NCBI GenBank assembly: GCA_949128115.1
Contig: OX421964.1
Coordinates: 51,748,601 to 51,812,600 of the forward strand
Direction of reading: 5' to 3'
DNA from: Anaspis maculata
Lineage: Eukaryota; Arthropoda; Insecta; Coleoptera; Scraptiidae
DNA length: 64,000 nt
Under the pieces are notes generated by a model. The model searched no databases, was not told where the DNA came from, and worked only from the letters and a program-made list of their open reading frames with translations. The position numbers and the translations under genes were made by a program. Shown here in pieces: positions 52,542 to 63,000 of the stretch (within the stretch, counting starts at the first letter, position 1; each line of letters begins with the position of its first letter).

Positions 52542-55475
52542 GATACTGTCCTTCTAGGAATGACAGCTACCGAAGAAATAACCCAATTCAAGTGTGAAGT
52601 TCAACATCGTTTTTTATTATTCCCAATCAATATGATCGACAATTTATGAATGGATGGATAGCTGAAACTGTTCTGTAACTTAATTCCCTTTGACTACACG
52701 CGTAACCAAGCGCAAAAGCCTGGGGAAAAATGTTTTTTACGTCGCCCACCATCATAAAATTTGTGCCCCTAGGGTGTGTTGAAAATATTTTTATACCGTG
52801 TATTTACTCGAACTCAAAGCTTTGAAGTATTTCACGCCTCAATATTAATTCTTCGTGCCTTCTTCTTGACAACTGCAGATCGCATTGACGTTTGTCCGTA
52901 CTCATTAGTCTGTATTTGCTGTTGTTTCGCCAAAGTAGCATGAAATTTGGTGCATTCTAACAGTGACAGGTGGCGGTTAAAAAAAATTCTTCCGGGGCTT
53001 TCGCGCATCATTCAGTTATACTCATTAAAAAAATTATAAAACAGTTGAAGCTATCCGCCCAATAATAAATTGTCATCATGTTAATTGGTGAAATTGAAAA
53101 AAACGCTGCTGAACTGAGCACTTGAATTGGCTGGTTTCATCTGGAATTGTTGCTTCTAAGATGTCAATAAAGAAATTGACTTCATCAACGGCTTCGGCAG
53201 ATACGAATTAGTGGATAATGATATGCGGAAGATGAATTTACTCTTCTATTACATGAAAAAAATTACAAAAACCGGTTTTTTTTTGACATTCCGAAGATTT
53301 TTTTTTTCATTATGAAGAACAGTGCGTACATGACGGCAACTGGCCTGCCTCTTGTTGAGATTTAACGTAGAGTCAAATGATTACTTTTTGCGATGCGTGA
53401 CGATCATTAATGGTGGTTTGTATGAGTTTCTGAACTTCAATTTTCAAGGGGGTCCCAAGCCTCCCTAGCCAAAATATGGCAAGGCGTCATGCCTACATTT
53501 GAAAAGGGGACCATGAAGACCACTAATACCAAATTTCATGCCTTTATCACAAAAAGAACAGATTTTAATTAATTTGGTCACTAATCCCCGAACTACACTT
53601 AATTACCACGGGTAACTTGCTTAATCTGCAATTCAGATTAAGCAAGTTACGTGTTTTCTTTTGCGGGAAATAGGATGTCAACGGTTCATATGACGTTCTA
53701 GTCATGACCTGGAGTATATACTAACAGCTCCGAGCCAACAATATAGCTCTAATGTGACAAAAGCGAGGATACAATTTCCGGACTTGCTGCAGCAAACATG
53801 ATATACTTCGACAGCGCCGCAAAGAAAATGCTCAAGTGGGATTTTCGGGGATTTCAAGTACATGGTAGAGGATGAAATTCTGAATCGGTAACAGACTTCA
53901 AAATTTCATGAAATAATTATTTCAACCTCAAAACCTATCTTTACTGCACTACCTCCTTGGCGGCAGGCAGAGACTTTGGCAATGAGCTACAGGCATCGCA
54001 TACGTAGGATTATTTTACACCATATTATAAAGTACGTGATATTCTCACTCGGGGTACAAAAGGCCCTAAAAAGTAGACAAGCGGACACGGGATTTTCGGG
54101 GACTTTAGATATGTCGTAGAGGAGATCCTTTAGGACTACTTTTGCGCAAATTTCGCCAGTCATCAATTTGTTCTACCTACCTTTGGATCAAATAAGACGT
54201 AACGTACCTGGGCTATAAAATTGGTGCAACTCTGGGTACAACAACGGTTTAAGAGTTACGGTGAAAACCGATTTAAAAAACCGATCTTTTTAAGGAAGCA
54301 TTTTAAGAAGATGAGTTTTATCTCCATCGGTCTTATTTTTGATGGGGATTCATCCCTCAAAGTTTGTAATAACCAAGTGTAATAACCAGTACCTAACACC
54401 CCGTATAAATATTCGTGTTTTGTATCATAATTACAGGTAAATTCGTCTTAAGTGATCCCCTCAAAAATTAGACCTCACTTTAAATGGAGATATTCCTGGG
54501 AAACATCAAGCCGATGTGAAAAAACGGGGCCATGTAATACATCAAAATGTTACCATTTCTAAAATACCTTTGAGGTTCTGTTTGGGCAAGAAATGACTTA
54601 ACAAAAATTTAGTGTTTCAGTCAGTCATTCATCCTGAATAGGTACATCAAAAACTTCCTTGCTTCCGTAGTACAACAGCAATTTGTCCGTGAGAGCATCA
54701 AATTTCAGCTTCATGTATCTTTCATTGTGTTCCAAGAACGGCAATGATAGTTTTAGATACACAATAATCAGCGAAAATATGGTGACGTGTGTTTATCGAT
54801 CAGTGTTTTTTTTTTACCGTCTTAACTCTAGTACTAGTATTTGTCACTGCCTTACAATAATAAACCTTTCGAATTTTACCTGTTAGGTTTCGTCTATGGA
54901 GGCGGCACATTTCTGATTCAGATTGGCAGGTCAAAATAACAGTACCTACTAGGTACCTAATGTAAATCATACATTTGAGGATATCATCAAGATTTCGTTT
55001 TCGCCAATCGATATCTTGTGAGAAAACCGGCTGTGTGCAAGAACGTCCGGCTGTCCCAGAAATAGGCAAAACTCCCTGATGACTACAAGCAATCCAAAGC
55101 ATTCTGTACATTTTGAAGCAGCTTATTTAGACCAAGTTGAAATTTTCATTTCAACGGAATACCCAAAAAAATACCCCAAATATCGATTAATTTATTTATT
55201 CATGACTTCATACATCAATAATAATTGCACTTCATACTAACAATATTCGATTAGGCATCGAGAGTTAACAAGTGTATTTCTACCTAATTATTTACGTAAT
55301 TTTAAATCAATAGATTTAGCGCAGCGGGGATGGTTTACATCATATCTGAACGAAACGCCGGTATTTCTGGGCTGCATCCCCAACTATTACAACAGTCGAA
55401 CACGTTACTACTTTTACAAGTGAATAAATATTATATTACCTACAAACTACAGTAAGTGCTGGTTTTTATGAAACC

Positions 55476-55809
55476 TTATTTTGACTTTTCGTTATTGTTG
55501 ATTTTTTGACACAATCCGTTGGTTATTTTAATCGTGGGCAAGCATTTGGCCGACGTGGAAATTTCCATGGTTTTTCCCACCACTTCATCCGCCTGTGATG
55601 AGAACTCGTTCCAGGCGAAATCTACGTGCTCTTTTTCCGTCAGTCTGCTGCAGATGGCGAAGCGTATGACGTGAAGATCCTTGAAATGACCAGCAATCAC
55701 AAAGATTTTTTTGCGGCTTTCAACCTTTTCCAAAAGCTTGGTGGTGCGAGAGTCGTCGCCCTTGAGTCGGAAACAGACCAGTCCCATACTGGATGAACAC
55801 AGTTCGAAC
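55476..55809 (-). CDS. Last exon of a second aromatic amino acid decarboxylase paralogue (partial)
   Basis: The minus-strand acceptor TTATTTCTAG|GTTC opens the frame FELCSSSMGLVCFRLKGDD, which is then followed by IRFAICSRLTEKEH, matching the C-terminal domain of the gene at 38821-46186 ([30 protein letters not shown]). Stop TAA at 55478-55476. The substrate/phosphate Arg of this region is kept. The preceding exons are not recognised up to the copia element and probably lie beyond 64000. This exon border is absent in the first gene, where the region is one continuous exon. Confidence 0.8.
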
Positions 55810-55861
55810 CTAGAAATAACAAACCTATATCAGAGACAAGATTGCATATCTGTAGTATTCC

Positions 55862-55928
55862 GGTGTTCAATAATGCAAAGATTCTGAACTCCGGTTACCG
55901 AGTTGGAATTTTTGCATTATTGAACACC
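55862..55928. mobile_element. 67-bp hairpin MITE
   Basis: GGTGTTCAATAATGCAAAGA and its inverse, with a ~9-bp loop (CGGTTACCG). Nearly the whole element is stem. Confidence 0.6.
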
Positions 55929-57972
55929 TGTATATGGCGTCTGCAAGTAGTGCCATCTGCGCACAACTTTTTTAAAGTAAGGTATAGTTATGTACTTAAA
56001 CTGTGCCAAAATCTCAATGCTGTACTCAAAAGTGCAAGGTTGGGACGGCTAACCACCGGACTATAGTGATTGTATAAAATGATGTGAAAAAAACGTCAAC
56101 GAATTCAACACCCCACGCGTGAAAATTTTCTACTGTATAGCCCAGGCGCCAGGGAAAACAATAAGGAAATAATTGTTTCCTGGCTGGAAACTAGCTTAAA
56201 ACAATCTGTGTAGCTTAGGTTTTGACATACTAGTTTCCCCCCTTTCGGAAATGTCGGCGTCATGTCGCCATCATCAACAAGAAGTGCACCAGCGTGGTTT
56301 TTGCCGAATATCTTAATTTTGAGTCATCTGACAGCAAAAGATGTAAGGAGTCATTTTGAAGCCTATGAAATTCCCTACAGTTTAGTTTTTAAATCAATTT
56401 TCTGCGACTTATGGTCTTTGAGATAGAGCATCTGGAAGCGAGAGTCATTGTCGTGAAAGCTCCATGGCCACTTGACTCGAAAAACTAAAATGTCGATGTG
56501 ACAAAAAAAACTTCAAAATGAGATTACTCGAGCATTCTTCATGCTATAGTTGCGGTGATGGTCTTAAACTCTTCTTCTTGAACCGTAGATTACGAATATT
56601 GAAAAGTCAAAAACGTCACATTGTACATATACAGGGTGTACTACGGGAATCAAATCAGAACAGAAAAATTTGACATATTTCTTCGATATAGCCTATGCGA
56701 AACTCTAAGCACTTACCACGAGTCCAATATCAATATGAAGTGCTCTGTAAGCTTCACTTGATACACTTAAGAAGTGGTCAGCTCACAGCCTCCCTGTAAA
56801 ATGTTTTGAAGGCCCTCTGAAATCATCAAAATTTACAGTAGTGGGGGGGTTAGCGGAATGGTCTGTGCATTTTGTGATCAAAGCATGAAATTTGGCATAC
56901 TTGTTCAGAAGACCCTCCTCCGCAATTCCAGATGTGGCGCCACGCGAGATTTTGCGCCAGAAACACTGTATTGCGGGTAATATACCTGCTAGGGGTAAAT
57001 TCTGCAAAAATGGTTCCTGGCCGGTCTCTGGTACCGCAGTCGATATTTTTTAGCTCTGTTTAGTTGAAACTACATGTAGAAATGAGTGAGGAGTGCATTT
57101 TCACAAGCAAAGTTCCAAATGCTGCCTCTATACGTTGTTTTAATACATTTTAAGGCCAACTTTGTTTTAGTACAGGAAACATGGTGAAAAAAATTGCCAA
57201 AACCTCGGCAAAGATATGAACGCCCTGAAAATTTGATATTCTGTCCAAACTTATGTGCTCTACCACATATCTAAAATTGCCAAAAATCGCACTTCGAGGC
57301 TTCGAGTTATTGGAGGGGGGGTAAAAAATTGCAACTCAAAATGAAAGGTCGTATAGAACCAGATGGAACCCGTCAATCCAATGGATGCAAATACGTCGTA
57401 GTTCGACGCACCACAGCCAGTTGATACAATTTAGGTACAAAAAGTGTCGATCATTGTTGAAGGGGGGTCGTGGGGAAGGGCGAAACTCGGCTGGGTGGCT
57501 CTTTTTCTTCCTGGGCCATGAAGAATCGATCACGACAAGATTGGTATCTTTTCCGACTAAATTCAATGTCCCGAACTTGAATCCGATGTGTAAATTTGGA
57601 TAAAAACAAGTTCGAACAAGTTAACTTGAGAAAACCTGTTTTTTCTTCGACAATTTTCACAAAACTTTTCTTTACTGTTAAGAGGTATTCATCTTTGAAA
57701 ACATCTCAGAGGTCATTAGACTAAACTGTATTCTTCACGAAAATCATCCATTCGATCTGTAACTTTGTTTTTCGAGGTAGGAAAAATCTATTTGAACTTT
57801 GGTCGGCACTGCCCGGCGTCTACTAATGACCAGAACACTACAGCATGTAAGTTCAGGTGATAACTTGATACCCTGCATTGTGATTTATGACGATTTTGTT
57901 TATGTTATAGGGAATTCATTTCTGCACAGATCCTCGAACTTTCAAAGATGAGTTATAATTTTTCAGATAGTA

Positions 57973-58115
57973 GGGCCAATTCTGTATCAAACCCGTTTAA
58001 ATTTAAAGGCCGTTATAAGAAAATCAGCCAATCGTGAAGCCCATTTCTGATCGTTCCTAGGTGACCGACGCCTTTAAAAATTTTAAGGGGCCTTTAAATT
58101 TTACAGAATTGCCAC
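57973..58115. mobile_element. 143-bp MITE, TA target, near the centre of the nest
   Basis: GGGCCAATTCTGTA and TACAGAATTGCCAC ends, flanked by TA. The interior TTTAAATTTAAAGGCC is also mirrored. The site without the insert is seen in the homologous arm near 23050. Confidence 0.65.
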
Positions 58116-59157
58116 TATTTTGGGCTATTTTCATTTAAAGATGCATGGTGTAGTGTTCTGGTCAGTAGTAGACGTCGGGCTATGCCGACTAAAGTTCAAA
58201 TCGATTTTTTTTATCTCAAAAAACAAAGTTACAGATCGAATGGATGATTTTCGTGAAGAATACAGTTCAATCTAATGGCCTCTGAAATAATTTCAAAGAT
58301 GAATGCCTTCAACAGTGAAAAAAAGTTTTGTGAAAATTTTCAAAGAAAAAACAGGTTTTCTCAAGTCAGCTTGTTTGAACTTGTTTTTGTCCAAATTTAT
58401 ACATCGAATTCAAGTTCAGGACATTGAATTTAGTCGGAAAAGATACCAATCTTGTCGTGATCGATTCTTCATGGCCCAGGAAGAAAAAGAGCCACCCAGA
58501 CGAGTTTCGCCCTCCCCCGCGACCCCCCTTCAACAATGATCGACACTTTTTGTGCCAAAATTGTATCAACTGGTTGTGATGCGTCGAACTACGACATATT
58601 TGCATCCATTGGATGGACGGGTTCCATCGGGTTCTATACCTTTCATTTTGAGTTGCAATTTTTTACCCCCTCTCCAATAACTCGAAGTCTCGGGGTGCGA
58701 TTTTTGGCAATTTCAGATATGTAGTAGGACACTTAATTCTGAACAGAATATCAAATTTTCAGGACGTTCATGACTTGGCCGAGGTTTTGGCAATTTTTTT
58801 ACCATGTTTCCTGTACTAAAACAGAGTTGGCCTTAAAATGTATTAAAACAACGTATAAAGGCAGCATTTGGAACTTTGCTTGTGAAAATGCACTCCTCAC
58901 TCATTTCTACATGTAGTTGTAGCTAAACAGAACTAAAAAATACCGACTGCGGTACCAGAGACCGGCCAGGAACCATTTTTGCGGAATTTACCCCTAGCAG
59001 GTATATTAACCGCAATACAGTGCCTCTGGTGTGAAATCTTGCGTGGCGCCACATCTGGAATTGCAAAGGAGGGTCTTCTGAACACGTATGCCAAATTTCA
59101 TGCTTTGATCACAAAATGCACAGATCATTCCATTTTTGGCTATTAACCCCGCCACTA

Positions 59158-59331
59158 CAGTAGCAAGAAATGTATGTAACAGTATATTATATACCAAGGA
59201 ACCAAAGTGAATTTTTGATCCCTTGGGTGAAGTTTGTTGCTCAAGGGCCCTTTGGGCCTAAATCCCCAAATCAAAAATTCACTTTGGTCCCTTGGTATAT
59301 AATATACTGTTATATACATTCCTTGGTACTG
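59158..59331. mobile_element. Hairpin MITE, about 175 bp
   Basis: AACAGTATATTATATACCAA and CCAAAGTGAATTTTTGAT arms return inverted around a centre of GGGCCCTTTGGGCC type. It sits in the right arm only, so it arrived after the palindrome formed. Confidence 0.65.
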
Positions 59332-59942
59332 GATTTTTGATATTTTGATGATTTCAGAGGGCCTTCAAAACATTTTACTGTGAAGCTGTGAGCTGACCAC
59401 TTCTTTAGTGTATTAAGTCAAGCTTATAGAGCAAATCCATATTGATATTGGACTCGTGTTAGGTGCTTAGAGTGTCGCATATAGACTAAATCGAAGAAAT
59501 ATGTAAAATTTCTCTGATATAATTTGATTCCCTCAGTACACCCTGTATATGTACAATGTGACGTTTTTGACTTTTCTATATTCGTAATCAACGGTTTAAG
59601 AGAAAGAGTTTAAGACCAGCACCGCAACTATAGCATGAAGGATTCTCGAGAAATCTCATTTTGAAATTTTTTTGTCACATCGACATTTTAGTTTTTTGAG
59701 TCAAGTGGCCATGGAGCTTTTACGACAATGCCTCTCGCGTCCAGAAGCTCTATCTCAAAAACCATAGGTCGCAGAAAGGTCATTTAAAAACTATTCTATG
59801 GGGAATTTCATTGGTTTCAAAATGACTCCTCACATCTTTTGCTGTCAGATGGCCTAAAATCAAGATATTCGGCAAAAACCACGCTGGTGCACTTCTTGTT
59901 GATGATGGCGACATGACGCCGACATTGCCGAAAGGGGGGAAA

Positions 59943-60085
59943 TTGTCTTGCAGAGTGCCTTTTTGAGTCGCAAAAACAACGTGTCAACGGTGTCAACTAA
60001 AGTTTTTTATTCGTCTATAACAATCGTCACGTCAACAATTATATCTAATAATGAAACAGGTGAACTGAAGTATTCAATCCCAATA
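59943..60085 (-). repeat. Putative 3' LTR (partial) of the copia element
   Basis: On the minus strand the stretch begins TATTGGGATTG right after the polypurine tract and includes an AATAAA (60011-60006). It ends where foldback DNA starts. The 5' LTR is outside the window, so the LTR length and ends cannot be checked; 143 bp is short for a copia LTR. Confidence 0.4.
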
Positions 60086-60093
60086 CTCCCCCT
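60086..60093 (-). other. Polypurine tract of the copia element
   Basis: AGGGGGAG on the minus strand, 6 bp after the polyprotein stop and directly before the putative LTR, as needed for plus-strand priming. Confidence 0.6.
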
Positions 60094-60099
60094 GAAACT

Positions 60100-63000
60100 T
60101 CAGGGTGTTGTAGGCTTCACTCCTAATTCTTGGGTGATCCTCTGATGTGCAGTTCTGGGTAACGCTTTCGTGTTGATATCCGAGATATTACTTTCGGAAC
60201 CAACGTGCTTCAGCGCGATTATTCCACCATCGATTTTTTCGCGCAGGAAGTGGTGTTTTATATCGATGTGTTTCGTGCGGGAACGGTATCCGCCGTTGTT
60301 TCCCAAGTGTATTGCTCCTTTGTTGTCGCTGTAGATGGTTGTTGGATGGTTGACAACGTCTTCTGGTAGGATGTCGGTTATCAAGTTTCTCAACCATACA
60401 GCTTCTTGGACTGCTGCTGACAAGGACATATACTCGGCTTCTGTTGTCGATATTGCAATGGTCGGTTGTTTCTTACAGTTCCATGCGATCAAGTTGCCAA
60501 ATAACTTGAAGAGGTACCCTGTCGTCGAGCGCCTATCTTCAGAATCGCTGGCCCAGTCTGCATCGCAGAATCCTTCGAGTTCGTTTCCTTTATCACCGAA
60601 TTCCAGTCGATGATCAACGGTGCCTTTCATGTAGCGTAGTACTCGTTTCACGGCTGTCCAATGTGGACGACCCGGATTATTGTTGAATCTACTTAGTAGA
60701 CCCACGGCAAAGGCTAAATCTGGTCGTGTCAGTTGACTGGCGTAAATTATTGATCCAACAACTTCTTGGTAAGGAATTCGTTGCATTTCGATTTTTTCTT
60801 CTTGACTGATTGGTGCCATATCTTTGGTCAACTTCTGGTTGCAATCAACTGGTGTTGAGCAAGGATTACAGTCGTTCATATTGTAGCGTGCCAAAACATC
60901 AAGAATATATTTGGATTGGTCGATCCATATTTTCCTTGTTTTTCTGTCTCGGGTGATGGTCATTCCGAGACAATATTTAGCTTCGCCCAAATCTTTCATC
61001 GTGAAATTTGATTCCAGATTTCTCTTCATTTTCTTCGTTTTTTCGTGATTGTCGCTAAAGATCAAAAGATCATCCACGTAAACTGCTACTATCAAACTTC
61101 TTGGATTCTTCTCATCAAAGTAGATGCATTGGTCGGAATTTGATTGTTTGAGGCCGAATTTCTTGAGCACCTTACTTAGTTTCATATTCCAAGCTCTACT
61201 TCCTTGTTTCAATCCGTAAATCGCTTTTTGCAGTTTGCATACTTTCGTTTCTTGACCTTCAACTTCAAATCCTTTAGGCTGTGTCATATATATCTCTTCT
61301 TCAATGTCGCCGTGCAGGAAGGCCGTTGTTACATCCATGTGAGTGATGTCTAAATCGAATTTGGCGGCCATTGCTAGCAACATTCGAAGGGAGGTATGTC
61401 GAATCACAGGTGCGTATGTTTCGTTATAATCTATTCCATGTTTTTGTGAGCAACCCTTGATTACTAAACGAGCCTTGTGTTTATGACTGTTACCATCTGG
61501 GTTTTTCTTGAGTTTGAATACCCATTCACAGTTCAAAACTTTACGATTTTTTGGCTGATCAGTCAATATCCACGTTTCGTTGCTCATCAGTGAACCGTAT
61601 TCGGCTACCCTAGCTTCTTTCCATTTTGTTGCGTTTTCACTGTTCTGTGCTTCTTCGAATGTTGATGGTTCTTCCTCGGATATTTTCGTATTGTACGTTA
61701 CATAATCGTCCCATTTTTTTGGTTTGCGGAGTCGCGATGATCGTCTTGCTTTGTCTTTATTTGCATTTGTGTCTTCGTTTGAATTTTTTACGTCTTCGAT
61801 GTCTTTGATCACGTTTTCTAATTCGCTGGTGTTGTCTTCTCCGCTGGTATTTTCTTCTTCGGTGATATTATCATCTTCCGTGATGTTTTCTTCGATGACG
61901 ACATCTTCTTCGCTCAAAGGTATAAACGTGTCTTCCTTTTTCGATTCTTCTTTGTTTTTCAGTTCGTTGAATTCCTTTTCCAAGAAAATAACGTCGCGTT
62001 TCACGATTACTTGGCGTGTTCTTCTGTTGAAGAGTCGATAACCTTTGGTACCTTCTGAGTAGCCAACGAAAATACACTCTTCTGACTTTGAGTCCCATTT
62101 TTTGCGTTTTTCTTTCGGTATGTGGGCCATGGCTTTACATCCAAAGATCTTCAAATGTGAAACGTTTGGTTTTCTTCCAGTCCAGGCTTCTTCCGGTGTC
62201 GTATTTTCCAATGACTTTGTTGGGGAAATGTTGATTAAAAACACAGCAGTATTTGCGGCTTCCGCCCAAAATCTGGTGTCCAACCCTGCCTCGAACATCA
62301 TGCAGCGTCCTTTCTCAACGATCGTACGGTTATATCTTTCGGCGACTGCATTTTGTTCCGGTGTGTAGACAACTGTTGTCTGATGCTGAATACCGGACTT
62401 CTTCAGAAAATTCTTGAATGCTTCGTTTACGTATTCACGTCCATTGTCCGTTCGTAGAATTTTGATTTTTTTGTTCGTTTGATTTTCGACAAAATTCTTG
62501 AAATCTTTGAACCGCTGAAGTACTTCGTCTTTGGTATTCAAAAAATATATGAATACTTTTCTCGTGAAATCGTCGATAAAAGTTAAGAAATACCGCGATC
62601 CTCCAAATGATTTTTCTTGCATAGGGCCGCAGAGATCTGAATGTATCAGTTGTAACGGTTGCGTCGTTTGATGTTTGCTTGTTTGAAACGGTGTACGGTG
62701 TTGTTTGCCTTGTATGCAAGGGATGCAAGTTGATTTTCGTTTCGAATTCAACCCCATTCCGTCGACAAGTCTATCCATTTTCGTTAGGATTTCATCGCTC
62801 GGATGTCCCAATCTTCGATGCCAAATTTCGTGGTTTTCTTTCGTAGTCGTGAAATTCGCTTGATTTTTAGCCCGATCAAGTTTGTACATGCCGTCGATTT
62901 CGCTTGCAGTAGCAACTAAATTATCGTGATGATCGTAAATTGCGCATTTCTTATCATTGAAAATGACCGTATGTCCACGTTTGGTTATTTTGCTAACAGA

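Larger units (their letters stand above)
46636..54404. mobile_element. 7.8-kb multi-layer palindrome (CAGGGTGTTAGGT outer ends)
   Basis: The outer ends CAGGGTGTTAGGTGCTG and GTACCTAACACCCCG are inverted. Next inward, ACCCCGAGTGAGAATATCAC (about 47560) is mirrored near 54040. Further layers: 47640-49425, an inverted pair at 49455-49800, and arms 49800-50500 against 52560-53940. A Helentron-like element (50502-52541) sits near the last dyad centre. Left flank TAGA, right flank TATA; the target duplication is not exact. Confidence 0.7.
46187..55475. other. Intergenic DNA between the two decarboxylase genes
   Basis: Mostly one nested palindrome (46636-54404). 46187-46630 may include the DHPAAS-like promoter/5' UTR but no clear signal is visible. 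54410-55470 is AT-rich with no recognised gene; a 103-aa minus frame at 54800-55111 has no family signature. Confidence 0.6.
56632..59545. mobile_element. CAGGGTGTAC hairpin element inserted exactly at a dyad TA
   Basis: Starts CAGGGTGTACTACGGG and ends in the inverse GTACACCCTG, with TA at 56630-56631 and 59546-59547. The arms are mirrored, e.g. AAGAAGTGGTCAGCTCACAG (about 56769) with its inverse near 59390. It contains a TAGTACAGGAAA-family copy (about 57170-58817). Confidence 0.8.
56234..59942. mobile_element. Foldback element (TTTCCCCCCTTTCGG ends), split at its dyad
   Basis: TTTCCCCCCTTTCGG and CCGAAAGGGGGGAAA close the element. Its own arms (56234-56631 and 59546-59942) would meet in TTGTACATATGTACAA. 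A CAGGGTGT element occupies that TA. The right end abuts the copia LTR region. Confidence 0.8.

Noticed and set aside
54800..55111. 103-aa minus-strand frame
   Set aside because: No motif, AT-rich low-complexity end and no splice context linking it to the decarboxylase paralogue.
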